DNA of 64,000 nt from Candidatus Thioglobus sp. (lineage in GTDB: Bacteria; Pseudomonadota; Gammaproteobacteria; PS1; Pseudothioglobaceae): positions 144,536-208,535 of the forward strand of contig JAOMEO010000001.1 in NCBI GenBank assembly GCA_028345955.1, given 5' to 3'. A program made the translations under genes and the position numbers. This document shows positions 30,013 to 39,309 of this stretch, piece by piece (within the stretch, counting starts at the first letter, position 1; every line of letters begins with the position of its first letter). The notes below the pieces were generated by a model. The model was not told where the DNA came from. It saw nothing but the letters and a program-made list of their open reading frames with translations, and made no database searches.

Positions 30013-30952
30013 AGAAGAAATGCGTAACTTCCGACAAGCGCTTGGTTCATTTCCAACTGGAGTTACTGTTGTCACAACTCTAGATAAAGACTCTAAACCG
30101 ATAGGTTTTACTGCCAATTCTTTTACTTCTGTTTCGCTTGAACCACATTTAATCCTAGTATGTATTGACAAAGCTTCTTTCAATATAGAGGCCTTTTCTA
30201 ATGGTAATTATTTCGCGGTCAGTATCCTCTCAGAAAGCCAACACCAAATTTCTAATACTTTTGCTCTCCCTGCAACAGATCGATTTGACCAGATTAACTG
30301 GGAGCCTAAAATCACTGGCAGCCCAATAATAAATGAATCCGTTGCATGGTTTGACTGCAAAAAGGATAGTTTTATAGACGCCGGTGACCATTTCATTCTT
30401 ATTGGACAAGTTCAGGCGTTCGATAGCTCAACACAGACACCATTGGTTTATTTGCGTGGAAATTATGTGAACCTAGGCCTTGAAAAGAAAATGCTACTAG
30501 CCATGGAGAACGAAGAAACTAAAATACTTGTTGGTGCACTAATTGAATGGCGCAAAAAGATATTCTTGCTCAAGGATGAATCAAACGACGTTCTATATTT
30601 TCCTTCAGCGACTAGGCTTGGTTCTGTTGATGACGATAACAGCCTTCTGGGAAAACTACAAAAACTAAAGATTTCAATCACTGAACATTACCTTTTCTCA
30701 GTTTTTGAAAACAGTGATGATAAAACTAGCCTCATATATTACCGCGCCCAAGTTGAAGACGGATCTTATGTCACTGCTGGTCAATTTTATGAGTTTGATA
30801 CGGTTCCCTTTGAACATCTCGCAGACGAACCGAGTAGAATAATGCTTAAACGCTATATTGTGGAGAGAGAATTAAACGCTTTTGGTATATTTGTTGGCAA
30901 AGAAACTGAAGGAAAAGTTGAGGCAATTACAAAAACAAACAATAATTTATAG
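30005..30952 (+). CDS. Flavin reductase with an extra C-terminal domain
   Basis: The track start at 29939 would overlap the hydrolase by 74 bases. The ATG at 30005, giving 315 residues and an eight-base overlap, is preferred. Residues about 5-155 are a flavin reductase (FMN-binding split barrel) domain: RQALGSFPTGVTVVTT, GFTANSFTSVSLEPHLILVCID and an end at VYLRGNYVNLG. Residues about 160-315 form a second domain (ILVGALIEWRKKIFLLKDE) that faintly resembles a Nudix-like fold but shows no Nudix box. The reductase should supply reduced FMN to the downstream monooxygenase. The second domain may sense a ligand or dock the partner. Confidence 0.8.
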   Translation: MNKEEMRNFRQALGSFPTGVTVVTTLDKDSKPIGFTANSFTSVSLEPHLILVCIDKASFNIEAFSNGNYFAVSILSESQHQISNTFALPATDRFDQINWEPKITGSPIINESVAWFDCKKDSFIDAGDHFILIGQVQAFDSSTQTPLVYLRGNYVNLGLEKKMLLAMENEETKILVGALIEWRKKIFLLKDESNDVLYFPSATRLGSVDDDNSLLGKLQKLKISITEHYLFSVFENSDDKTSLIYYRAQVEDGSYVTAGQFYEFDTVPFEHLADEPSRIMLKRYIVERELNAFGIFVGKETEGKVEAITKTNNNL

Positions 30953-30960
30953 GATCTGAA

Positions 30961-31998
30961 ATGGACTTTTCTTTTTTTGCACATATGGAACGTATTGACA
31001 AGAGTCAATCTCAAACACGCCTCTATGAAGAATTTATCGAACTCTGCTTGTTGGCAGAAAAGGGTGGTTTTAGTACCATATGGAATGGTGAACATCACGG
31101 TATGAACTTCACTATTGCCCCTAACCCTTTCACTAATTTGGTTGACTTATCTCACCGTACAAACAGTATAAAACTTGGGACAGCGACCATTGTTGCGCCA
31201 TTCTGGCATCCAATCAAGTTAGCTGAAGAAACTGCAATGGCCGATATTATTACTAAAGGTCGTCTACAGCTTGGTCTCGCTAGGGGTGCATACTCCTTTG
31301 AATATGATAGGTTGGCTGATGGGATAGACCCTTTTAATGCTGGTGGTGCACTTCGAGAAATAGTGCCTGCAATTAAAGCAATTTGGAAGGGCGACTATGC
31401 ACATGATGGTGAGCACTGGTCTTTTCCAAAAACGACTAGCTCTCCTAAGCCATATCAAGACCCACACCCACCAATCTGGATTGCGGCAAGAGGTCAAAAT
31501 TCCCATGATTTTGCGCTAGAAAATGATTGTAATGTTCAAGTAACACCGCTATGGTTAGGTGACGAAGAAGTTGAATCTTTGATGGAACGATTTAACAAAG
31601 CCTGTGAATCGTACCCTACAAAACCAAGGCCTAAAATAATGGTACTTCGCCACACTTTTGTAGCTGAAACAGAAACAGAATTAGTTCAAGGCGCAAAAGA
31701 TGTTTCCAGGTTCTATTGTTACTTCGGAGCCTGGTTCAAGAACGAAAGACCCATTGAACAAGGACTTATTAAAAAACTTAGTGAAGAAGAAATGTCAAAA
31801 ATTGAGATGTATTCACCTGAAAATATGCGTAAAAATAGTATTATTGGTACACCTGAGGAAGTTATTAAGCGAATTAAATTCTGCGAAAAACTTGGCTATG
31901 ATGAATACAGCTATTGGGTTGATAGCAGCATGAGCTTTGATAAGAAAAAGAAATCGTTAGAACTTTTTATTAATAAAGTAATGCCAGAATTTACTTAA
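30961..31998 (+). CDS. LLM-class flavin-dependent monooxygenase (luciferase-like)
   Basis: The 345-residue TIM-barrel protein belongs to the bacterial luciferase-like monooxygenase family: it starts MDFSFFAHMER and shows WNGEHHGMNF, IKLGTATIVAPFWHP, RLQLGLARGAYSFEY and PPIWIAARG. Members use reduced FMN from a partner reductase and oxygen to oxidise aldehydes, ketones, sulfonates or N-heterocycles. It lies eight bases after the reductase gene, and the next gene is an aldehyde dehydrogenase. It does not look like RutA, SsuD or DmoA in its landmark segments, so the substrate is open. Confidence 0.88.
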   Translation: MDFSFFAHMERIDKSQSQTRLYEEFIELCLLAEKGGFSTIWNGEHHGMNFTIAPNPFTNLVDLSHRTNSIKLGTATIVAPFWHPIKLAEETAMADIITKGRLQLGLARGAYSFEYDRLADGIDPFNAGGALREIVPAIKAIWKGDYAHDGEHWSFPKTTSSPKPYQDPHPPIWIAARGQNSHDFALENDCNVQVTPLWLGDEEVESLMERFNKACESYPTKPRPKIMVLRHTFVAETETELVQGAKDVSRFYCYFGAWFKNERPIEQGLIKKLSEEEMSKIEMYSPENMRKNSIIGTPEEVIKRIKFCEKLGYDEYSYWVDSSMSFDKKKKSLELFINKVMPEFT

Positions 31999-32014
31999 GA
32001 AAAAAGGAAGCCGA

Positions 32015-33484
32015 ATGGAACAATTTCAACACTATATTAACGGTAAATTTAGTAGTGGAGTAGATTACTTCGAAACACTTAACCCAGCCAATGGAAAACC
32101 TTGGGCAACCTTTCCTGCAGCCAACGAAGAAGAGTCAAATATGGCAATTGAATCTGCCCATGATGCTCTATATAAAGGCCCATGGTCTGAATATACAGCA
32201 ACTGAACGAGGAAAATTATTACACAAATTGGGTGACTTAATTTCAAAACATGCAAATGAGCTTGGTGACCTTGAAACAAGAGACAGTGGCAAGTTAGCGA
32301 TTGAAACTCGAGCTCAATCAAAATATGTAGCTGATTACTACTACTATTATGCTGGGCTTGCAGACAAAATTCAGGGCGAAGTTCTGCCTATTGATAAACC
32401 AAACATGAGAGTCTTTACAACCCGTGAACCGATAGGCGTTGTAGTAGCTATTGTGCCATGGAATGCTCAGCTATTCCTCTCGGCAACTAAAATTGCCCCC
32501 GCTTTGGCGGCCGGTAATACGATCGTCGTAAAAGCATCTGAACAGGCACCTGCTGCTCTATTTAAATTGGCTGAATTGGTTGATGAGACAGGCTTTCCAC
32601 CTGGTGTTATTAATATCCTAACTGGATTTGGAGAACCATGCGGACGCGTTATTACCTCTCACGCTAAGGTAGCAAGAGTGGCGTTTACAGGAGGCAGTGA
32701 AGTTGCAAAACACATTGTTAGAAATACTGCAGAGAATTTTGCCCATGTAAGCCTAGAGCTTGGTGGTAAGTCTCCAATGCTGATCTTTGATGATTGCGAT
32801 ATTGAAGGTGCGGTGAATGGCATTATTGCAGGTAATTTTGGCGCTTCTGGACAAAGCTGTGTGGCTGGATCACGTGTGTTTATTCAAAAATCTATCCATA
32901 GCAAAATACTTGAAAAGATTAAGGAACGCGCTAAAGCCATAATTGTCGGTGACCCATTGGATAAGAAAACTCAAGTTGGCCCCCTTGCAACAATCCACCA
33001 AGTTGAACGCGCTCATGCCGTCATTGACAGATCCATTAAGCAAGGTGCAAAGATTATTTTTGGTGGTAAACGTCCTGATTACTTATCAGAGGGTTGGTAC
33101 TTTGAGCCAACCTTGATTGACTGTCCCAGCCAAGCTATTGAGAGTGTATCAACGGAACTTTTTGCCCCCGTTATTAGTGCGATTACTTTTGACACCGAAG
33201 AGGAGGCAATAAAAATGGCCAATGACTCTGATTTTGGACTAGCCGCGGGCGTGTTTACTGAAAACCTTGCTAGAGCACATCGCGTTAGCCAAAAGATACA
33301 CTCTGGGGTTGTTTGGGTAAATACTTATAGAGCTATTTCCCCTATATCACCTTTTGGTGGATTCAAACAAAGTGGCGGAAGTCGCGAAGCCGGTATAGAT
33401 TCCATTCATGAATACACTAGAACTAAAACAACATGGATTAACACCTCCTCAGAACCTATGGGCAACCCCTTTGTTATTAGATAA
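32015..33484 (+). CDS. NAD(P)-dependent aldehyde dehydrogenase
   Basis: The 489-residue protein is a canonical ALDH: PWNAQLFLSATKIAPALAAGN, FTGGSEVAKHI cofactor loop, catalytic glutamate in LELGGKSPM, catalytic cysteine in ASGQSCVAGSR, and the end PFGGFKQSGGSRE. It oxidises an aldehyde to a carboxylate. AAAGGAAG precedes the start. Position after the luciferase-like gene suggests that it removes an aldehyde produced by the monooxygenase or hydrolase. The subfamily cannot be fixed by eye. Confidence 0.93.
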   Translation: MEQFQHYINGKFSSGVDYFETLNPANGKPWATFPAANEEESNMAIESAHDALYKGPWSEYTATERGKLLHKLGDLISKHANELGDLETRDSGKLAIETRAQSKYVADYYYYYAGLADKIQGEVLPIDKPNMRVFTTREPIGVVVAIVPWNAQLFLSATKIAPALAAGNTIVVKASEQAPAALFKLAELVDETGFPPGVINILTGFGEPCGRVITSHAKVARVAFTGGSEVAKHIVRNTAENFAHVSLELGGKSPMLIFDDCDIEGAVNGIIAGNFGASGQSCVAGSRVFIQKSIHSKILEKIKERAKAIIVGDPLDKKTQVGPLATIHQVERAHAVIDRSIKQGAKIIFGGKRPDYLSEGWYFEPTLIDCPSQAIESVSTELFAPVISAITFDTEEEAIKMANDSDFGLAAGVFTENLARAHRVSQKIHSGVVWVNTYRAISPISPFGGFKQSGGSREAGIDSIHEYTRTKTTWINTSSEPMGNPFVIR

Positions 33485-33524
33485 TTAGATATTTTATGTA
33501 AACCCTAAATTATGGAGAAAGAAG

Positions 33525-33905
33525 ATGGACAAAAAATTATTTGAATTAGGACTTTCTAAGCGGAAGGCAACCTTGGGTAGTGATTATGTCGATAAAAACT
33601 TAGCCTCTGCCGACGATTTTAATCGTGACTTTCAAGAACAAATGACCGAATGGTGCTGGGGCTTTGGTTGGGGAGACGATACAATTGATGAGAAAACCAG
33701 GTCGATGATGAACTTAACCATGATCGCTGCACTTGGAAAAATGGAGGAATGGGAGATTCACTGCAAAGGCGCTCTTAAAAACGGTGTGAGCAAAGAAGAG
33801 ATCAAGTCTATATTACATGTCATTGCAATCTATTGTGGCGTACCCCAAGGTGTTGAATGTTTTAGAATTGCTAGAAAAGTGTTAGAAGAGGCTGGAGAAA
33901 TTTGA
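33525..33905 (+). CDS. Carboxymuconolactone decarboxylase-family protein (PcaC-like)
   Basis: The 126-residue helical protein matches the short PcaC type. TEWCWGFGWGDDTIDEKTRSMMNLTMIAAL resembles the PcaC core, IHCKGALKNGVSKEEIKSIL carries the conserved histidine, and YCGVPQGVECFR follows. The AhpD-type CxxC is absent, so a decarboxylase or lactone-acting role is more likely than peroxidase activity. GGAG precedes the start. It is the last gene of the operon, 40 bases after the aldehyde dehydrogenase, and 49 bases before dsbD. Confidence 0.85.
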   Translation: MDKKLFELGLSKRKATLGSDYVDKNLASADDFNRDFQEQMTEWCWGFGWGDDTIDEKTRSMMNLTMIAALGKMEEWEIHCKGALKNGVSKEEIKSILHVIAIYCGVPQGVECFRIARKVLEEAGEI

Positions 33906-33954
33906 ATTAATATCCCTCTGAATCAATAAATCTTATCCTAGTTTTGAGGCTTTT

Positions 33955-35805
33955 ATGAAGCGTTTTTTGTCGATTGTTTTGCTTTTAGTCCTGGTACCAC
34001 TCTCACAAAACTGGGCTTCTGAACTAACTAAAAATACTGAGCTTAATCAGAGCACAAGTACCAATAGCGATTCGCAAATTAATAATGCTCTTCAGCCACA
34101 AGAGAACCTCAATAAGGAAAGCCATCCACTCCAAGTCCATGACGCTTTTCCGTTAACTGTTGTTGCAATTGATGATCAAACTGTTGTTATTACTTGGCTC
34201 ATTAAGGAAGACTATTACCTCTATAAAGATAAAATATCTTTTGTTGTTAATGGGGCAGAGATTGCAAGCATAAACTTTCCTGAGGCTAAATTAAAGAATG
34301 ATGAATTTTTTGGCGAAGTCAGAGTTTACGAAAAACCAATAGAAATATTAGTCACTTTAAGTGAAATCCAAAATGATGCACTCACCCTAAACATAGGATA
34401 CCAAGGTTGTTGGAGTGGAGGTGTTTGCTATCCACCTCAGAATGACTTAATTAAGGTTTCACTCTCAGGAACTGAGACCGTCCAAAGCCAACCTACAGAA
34501 TCAATAAACACTGAAGAATTAAAAGCTAGAGAGCTATTTCAGCAGGGAGGATTGGCTTTATTCTTTGGAGCATTGTTGGCAGGGTTAGCTCTATCCTGGA
34601 CTCCTTGCGTATACCCCATGATTCCAATTTTATCTGGCATTATTATTGGACAAAAACAAACCCCTAGCACCATAAAAGCTTTTCTGATGTCTTTAAGCTT
34701 TGTCCTTTCAATGTCTCTTGCTTATGGCTTGATTGGGGCAACTGCCGGCTACTTTGGGGCTGGAATTAATTTACAGGCAATCATGCAAACGCCGTGGATA
34801 TTAGTTGTTTTTAGTTTAATTTTTATTATTCTTGCTTTTTCTATGTTTGGCTTTTACGACATTCAACTGCCAATTAAATTTCAAAACAAACTTACTCAAC
34901 TGAGCAACAAACAAACAGGCGGTGAATTTGTTGGAGTCTCTATAATGGGCTTCCTCTCGGCACTTATTGTAGGACCATGTGTAACGCCATTTCTAGCAAC
35001 TGCTCTGAGCTACGTTATAGCTGGTGGTAGTGCAATAAAAGGCGGTGTAAGCCTTTTTGCTATGGGACTAGGAATGGGCATCCCAATACTAATAATTTGT
35101 GGATGGGGAGTTAACGCACTTCCTAAAGCAGGGCCATGGATGAATACTATTAAAAATATTTTTGGTTTTCTCATGATTGCTGTTGCACTGTACCTGCTTG
35201 ATCGTATTCTGAATCCGATTGCCTCTCTTGTTCTTTGGGCAAGCTTACTGACTATAGCGCCGATTAAGCTTGGAGCTTTTAGTAATCTAACTAAAACTAA
35301 GGGCTTATGGTACATGCTAGTTAAAGCTACTGGTTTAATCATAATGGGTTATGGCTTACTTCTTTGGCTACTTGTAATCAAAGGTGGAGGAGACATACAA
35401 CAACATATAGAGTCGCTGATTTATGGCGAAAACATAAAATCATCTGAAAACATACAATTTCAGATTATAGAATCTGAAAATCAAATGAATTTAGCCATTT
35501 CTGAAACTGAAAACAGCAACAAGCTCCTGGTGATTAAATTCTATGCTGACTGGTGTGTTTCCTGCAATAAATTAGAAAGGATTGTTTTCTCCGACTCAAA
35601 TGTGATTCAAGCCTTGCAAAGTACTCTTGCTCTGACAGCAGATTTAACACAAAATAATAAGGGCAATCAAAAAATATTAGCAAGATTTAATCTCGTTGGT
35701 CCTCCGGCAATTCTATTTTTCAAGGACGGCAAGGAGCAAAGATCTCATAGAATTATTGGCGAAATTGGCGCCACTGACTTCCTTAAACATGTAAATAGCC
35801 TCTAA
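33955..35805 (+). CDS. dsbD: Thiol:disulfide interchange protein DsbD
   Basis: The 616-residue protein has a signal peptide (FLSIVLLLVLVPLSQNWA) and a periplasmic DsbD-alpha domain with Cys152 and Cys158 in QGCWSGGVC. An eight-helix membrane domain follows with Cys218 (SWTPCVYP) and Cys342 (VGPCVTPF), then a C-terminal thioredoxin domain with CVSC at 534-537. Every redox cysteine pair is intact. It carries electrons from cytoplasmic thioredoxin to periplasmic DsbC and DsbE-type proteins and to cytochrome c maturation. Confidence 0.96.
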   Translation: MKRFLSIVLLLVLVPLSQNWASELTKNTELNQSTSTNSDSQINNALQPQENLNKESHPLQVHDAFPLTVVAIDDQTVVITWLIKEDYYLYKDKISFVVNGAEIASINFPEAKLKNDEFFGEVRVYEKPIEILVTLSEIQNDALTLNIGYQGCWSGGVCYPPQNDLIKVSLSGTETVQSQPTESINTEELKARELFQQGGLALFFGALLAGLALSWTPCVYPMIPILSGIIIGQKQTPSTIKAFLMSLSFVLSMSLAYGLIGATAGYFGAGINLQAIMQTPWILVVFSLIFIILAFSMFGFYDIQLPIKFQNKLTQLSNKQTGGEFVGVSIMGFLSALIVGPCVTPFLATALSYVIAGGSAIKGGVSLFAMGLGMGIPILIICGWGVNALPKAGPWMNTIKNIFGFLMIAVALYLLDRILNPIASLVLWASLLTIAPIKLGAFSNLTKTKGLWYMLVKATGLIIMGYGLLLWLLVIKGGGDIQQHIESLIYGENIKSSENIQFQIIESENQMNLAISETENSNKLLVIKFYADWCVSCNKLERIVFSDSNVIQALQSTLALTADLTQNNKGNQKILARFNLVGPPAILFFKDGKEQRSHRIIGEIGATDFLKHVNSL

Positions 35806-35820
35806 AGTATTTTCACTTAT

Positions 35821-35841
35821 TTGCCTCGAAAATGCAGGCAA
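35821..35841 (+). terminator. Hairpin after dsbD without a T-run
   Basis: A perfect six-base stem TTGCCT / AGGCAA with a nine-base loop sits 15 bases after the dsbD stop. No T-run follows, so it could be a weak terminator or an RNA-stabilising end. The rest of the 243-base gap to accB has no credible ORF, only a TTGAGCT / AGCTCAA hairpin near 35909-35926 and no clear promoter. Confidence 0.35.
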
Positions 35842-36048
35842 TGCTCACTATATTTAACTAAATAGATGTTAAAATTCATCTTATATTACTGAGTTAGTCA
35901 TCTTACAATTGAGCTTTTTAGCTCAAAGAATCTAACCTAAATTTTTTAGACAGAGGAGAGGCTGGGTATTATTTCCGCTTCTGACGCAAAGAATTAATAC
36001 TAAATTGAAGTTTGCAACAAAATACATAGAACAATAGAGGGCAAAGCA

Positions 36049-36492
36049 ATGGACATTCGTAAGGTCAAAAAACTAATAGAGCTGTTGGAGCAGTCTGGCA
36101 TGGCTGAAATTGAAATTAAAGAAGGCGAGGAGTCGGTAAAAATCTCTCGTTATGGTAATGCGCCTCTTGCTGCAACAACTTTTTCTCCACAACCAGCGCT
36201 AACTCAAAGTCAAGTTGATTCAACAACAAGGGCTGCAGACAACGGCTCTGAAATAAGTGGCAACCTTATATCATCGCCAATGGTTGGAACTTATTACTCG
36301 GCACCTTCACCAAGTGCGAAACCGTTTGTTACCGTAGGACAACATGTTAATAAAGGCGACACCGTAGGCATTATTGAAGCCATGAAGATTATGAATCAAA
36401 TAGAGTCTGATCAATCAGGCACTGTCGTTGGGATTCTTGTTAAGGATGGCGAAGCAGTTGAATTTGGACAAGCATTAATCGTAATCCAATGA
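36049..36492 (+). CDS. accB: Biotin carboxyl carrier protein of acetyl-CoA carboxylase
   Basis: The 147-residue protein has the N-terminal [23 protein letters not shown] segment, a proline/threonine-rich linker and the biotinyl domain ending in EAMKIMNQI, with Lys113 the biotinylation site. It shuttles carboxyl groups between AccC and AccAD in fatty acid synthesis. Its stop overlaps the accC start by four bases. aroQ, which often lies upstream in gammaproteobacteria, is absent. Confidence 0.97.
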   Translation: MDIRKVKKLIELLEQSGMAEIEIKEGEESVKISRYGNAPLAATTFSPQPALTQSQVDSTTRAADNGSEISGNLISSPMVGTYYSAPSPSAKPFVTVGQHVNKGDTVGIIEAMKIMNQIESDQSGTVVGILVKDGEAVEFGQALIVIQ

Positions 36493-37841
36493 GTTCAATT
36501 AAAAAAGTATTAATTGCCAATCGTGGTGAAATTGCTCTGCGCATTCTTCGAACTTGCAAAGAGCTTGGAATTCAAACAGTCGCTGTATATTCAACCGCTG
36601 ACAAAGACCTCAAACATGTTCGTTTAGCTGATGAGGCAGTTTGTATTGGCCCTCATCCCTTAGTTATGAGCTACCTCAATGTTCCAGCTATTATTAGTGC
36701 TGCAGAGGTAACACATGCTGATGCAATTCATCCTGGATATGGCTTTCTCTCAGAAAACGCAGACTTTGCCGAGCAAGTAGAACAAAGTGGTTTTATTTTT
36801 ATTGGTCCTAGAGCTGAGAATATTCGCATAATGGGTGATAAAGTTGCAGCAATCGAAGCAATGCAAAATTCTGGCGTTCCCTGCGTTCCTGGCTCTAATG
36901 GCTCACTTGGTGAAAATGTAAAAACTAATATAAAGATTGCAAAAAAAATTGGCTTCCCGGTTATCATAAAATCCTCGGGGGGTGGAGGTGGGCGTGGAAT
37001 GCGTATTGTTAAATCGGAACAAGATCTTAGCAATTTCATTGAGCTCACTAAGACAGAAGCTTTAAACTTTTTTGGTAACGATGAAGTGTATATGGAGAAA
37101 TTTTTAACAACACCAAGACATATAGAGGTACAAATTCTTGCAGACCAACACGGTAATGCTGTGCACCTTGGCGAGAGGGACTGTTCAGTACAACGTCGAC
37201 ACCAAAAAGTTGTTGAAGAGGCTCCCGCTCCCGGCATAAGTGAAAAGTTACGAAATCAAATAGGCAACATTTGCGCCTCAGCTTGCAAACAAATTAATTA
37301 TCGTGGTGCAGGTACATTTGAGTTCCTTTTTGACAAGGGCGAGTTTTACTTTATTGAAATGAATACGCGAATTCAGGTCGAACATCCTGTTACAGAAATG
37401 ATTACAGGTATAGACATTGTACGAGAACAAATATTGATTGCTGGAGGTGATAAATTATCGATAGCGCAAGCTGATGTCCAAATCAAAGGTCATGCCATAG
37501 AGTGCAGACTAAATGCCGAAGACCCAGAGAGCTTTGTACCCTCTCCAGGAAAAATCACACAATACCATGCTGCGGGTGGTCTTGGTGTTAGGATAGACTC
37601 ACACATCTACAATGGTTATAATGTGCCTCCTCATTATGACTCGATGATTGGAAAAGTGATTACTTTTGGCGAAACTCGCTCCAAGGCGATTATAAAAATG
37701 AAAAACGCTTTAGATGAGATGGTCATCGATGGCATTAAAACGAACATCCCACTTCAAAGAAGAATTATGGCGGACAAGATATTTAATAAGGGCAGCATGA
37801 ATATTCACTATCTTGAAAAGATGCTTGGGGAGCATGTTTAA
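36489..37841 (+). CDS. accC: Biotin carboxylase of acetyl-CoA carboxylase
   Basis: The 450-residue ATP-grasp enzyme starts [23 protein letters not shown] and has the glycine-rich [13 protein letters not shown], the HxxVQILAD strand, [20 protein letters not shown] and [16 protein letters not shown]. It carboxylates the biotin on AccB using bicarbonate and ATP. Length and motifs are complete. The stop overlaps the argC start by one base (TAATG). Confidence 0.98.
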   Translation: MSSIKKVLIANRGEIALRILRTCKELGIQTVAVYSTADKDLKHVRLADEAVCIGPHPLVMSYLNVPAIISAAEVTHADAIHPGYGFLSENADFAEQVEQSGFIFIGPRAENIRIMGDKVAAIEAMQNSGVPCVPGSNGSLGENVKTNIKIAKKIGFPVIIKSSGGGGGRGMRIVKSEQDLSNFIELTKTEALNFFGNDEVYMEKFLTTPRHIEVQILADQHGNAVHLGERDCSVQRRHQKVVEEAPAPGISEKLRNQIGNICASACKQINYRGAGTFEFLFDKGEFYFIEMNTRIQVEHPVTEMITGIDIVREQILIAGGDKLSIAQADVQIKGHAIECRLNAEDPESFVPSPGKITQYHAAGGLGVRIDSHIYNGYNVPPHYDSMIGKVITFGETRSKAIIKMKNALDEMVIDGIKTNIPLQRRIMADKIFNKGSMNIHYLEKMLGEHV

Positions 37842-38875
37842 TGAACATTAAAGTAGGAATCATTGGCGGCTCAGGCTATACTGGAGTTGAGCTTTTACGC
37901 ATATTACACCAGCACTCTGAAGCAGAAGTAATTGCTATTAGCTCAAGGGCACTTCAAGGAAAAAAAGTTGCAGAAATTTTTCCAAGCATGGCAGGTTTAT
38001 CGGAATTAATTTTCTCCATGCCTGATGACAAGCGCTTTAATGACTGTGATATATTATTCTTTGCAACGCCACATGGTGTTGCAATGAATGGAGCTGGATA
38101 TTTCCTTGAAAAAGGCATCAAAGTAATTGACTTGGGTGCAGATTTCCGTATTCATGACGCTACTAACTGGTCACAATGGTACGGTATGGAACACACCCAA
38201 AACTCACTACTAGAAGAAGCAATTTATGGCCAACCAGAAGTTCGAAGAGAGGCCATTAAAAGCGCTCGCTTGGTCGCAAACCCTGGATGTTATCCAACAG
38301 CAGTTCTGTTAGCCCTAATGCCCTTGCTAGAAAATCGACTGATTGATTGTTCAAATATTGTAGCTGACTGTAAATCCGGCACTAGCGGTGCTGGTCGAAC
38401 TGCGAATCAAGCGATGCTTCTTTCTGAAGCTTCTGAAAGCTTTAAGGCGTATGGTGTTGGTGGCCACCGTCACTTCCCCGAAATGAAGCAAGAACTAGAA
38501 CTCATGGCCGGCGAAACAGTTGGTCTTACCTTTGTTCCGCATCTATTGCCCATGATTCGAGGCATTGAAGCTACGATCTATGTCGACTTGCTTGACTCAA
38601 ACGTTGATGTTAGGCCTTATTTCGAAAACGCCTATCAAAATGAAGAATTTGTTAAAATATTGCCTGAAGGCGTTTACCCAGAAACACGTTCTGTTAGGTC
38701 ATCTAACTATTGCCAACTTGCAATACAGTATGTCAAACACAGCGATAAGTTGGTTATTGTGTCTGTCATTGACAACTTAGTAAAGGGTGCTGCAGGACAG
38801 GCCATACAGAACATGAATTTAATGTTCGGGATTGACGAAAAAACCGGACTGTCACAGATCGGTTTATTGCCTTAA
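37841..38875 (+). CDS. argC: N-acetyl-gamma-glutamyl-phosphate reductase
   Basis: The 344-residue protein starts VGIIGGSGYTGVELLRIL, an NADP-binding loop. The catalytic cysteine is in VANPGCYPTAVLLAL, and GVGGHRHFPEM gives the conserved histidine. It reduces N-acetylglutamyl phosphate to the semialdehyde in arginine synthesis. Coupling to accC is by start-stop overlap and appears to be a lineage arrangement, not a functional link. Confidence 0.97.
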   Translation: MNIKVGIIGGSGYTGVELLRILHQHSEAEVIAISSRALQGKKVAEIFPSMAGLSELIFSMPDDKRFNDCDILFFATPHGVAMNGAGYFLEKGIKVIDLGADFRIHDATNWSQWYGMEHTQNSLLEEAIYGQPEVRREAIKSARLVANPGCYPTAVLLALMPLLENRLIDCSNIVADCKSGTSGAGRTANQAMLLSEASESFKAYGVGGHRHFPEMKQELELMAGETVGLTFVPHLLPMIRGIEATIYVDLLDSNVDVRPYFENAYQNEEFVKILPEGVYPETRSVRSSNYCQLAIQYVKHSDKLVIVSVIDNLVKGAAGQAIQNMNLMFGIDEKTGLSQIGLLP

Positions 38876-38941
38876 GAAAAAACATAGTTTGATCAGATCA
38901 ATACATGTTTATTAATATGATAGAAAATTTGGAGAATGTCA

Positions 38942-39295
38942 ATGGTAGCTAGTGAAATTACTGATGAAGCTGATATCGTCTTTAGTGATAGCGCGGCTAG
39001 TAGAGTTGCGCAATTAATTAAAGAAGAAAAAAACCCAGAACTAAGATTACGTGTATATATAACTGGTGGTGGCTGTTCCGGCTTTTCCTATGGCTTTACC
39101 TTTGATGAAAACCTAAAAGAAGGAGATAGTGGTGTATACAATCATGGTGTGCAATTAGTTATTGACCCTATGAGTTATCAATACCTTATGGGCTCCACTG
39201 TGGATTATTTAGAAGATCTTCAAGGCGCTCGCTTTATCGTTAGCAACCCGAATGCCAAGACTACCTGTGGCTGTGGTTCTTCTTTTTCAATTTAA
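38942..39295 (+). CDS. erpA: Iron-sulfur cluster insertion protein ErpA
   Basis: The A-type carrier has the three cluster cysteines in [12 protein letters not shown] and [12 protein letters not shown]. ErpA delivers [4Fe-4S] clusters to apoproteins, including isoprenoid-synthesis enzymes. The track start at 38936 leaves only one base after the GGAG at 38931-38934. The ATG at 38942 has a normal seven-base spacing, so a 117-residue product is preferred. Position after argC matches many gammaproteobacteria. Confidence 0.93.
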   Translation: MVASEITDEADIVFSDSAASRVAQLIKEEKNPELRLRVYITGGGCSGFSYGFTFDENLKEGDSGVYNHGVQLVIDPMSYQYLMGSTVDYLEDLQGARFIVSNPNAKTTCGCGSSFSI

Positions 39296-39309
39296 TTAAC
39301 AAAATAATC

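Noticed and set aside
36728-37237. 169-residue minus-strand ORF
   Set aside because: Antisense shadow of accC, whose motifs are intact on the plus strand.
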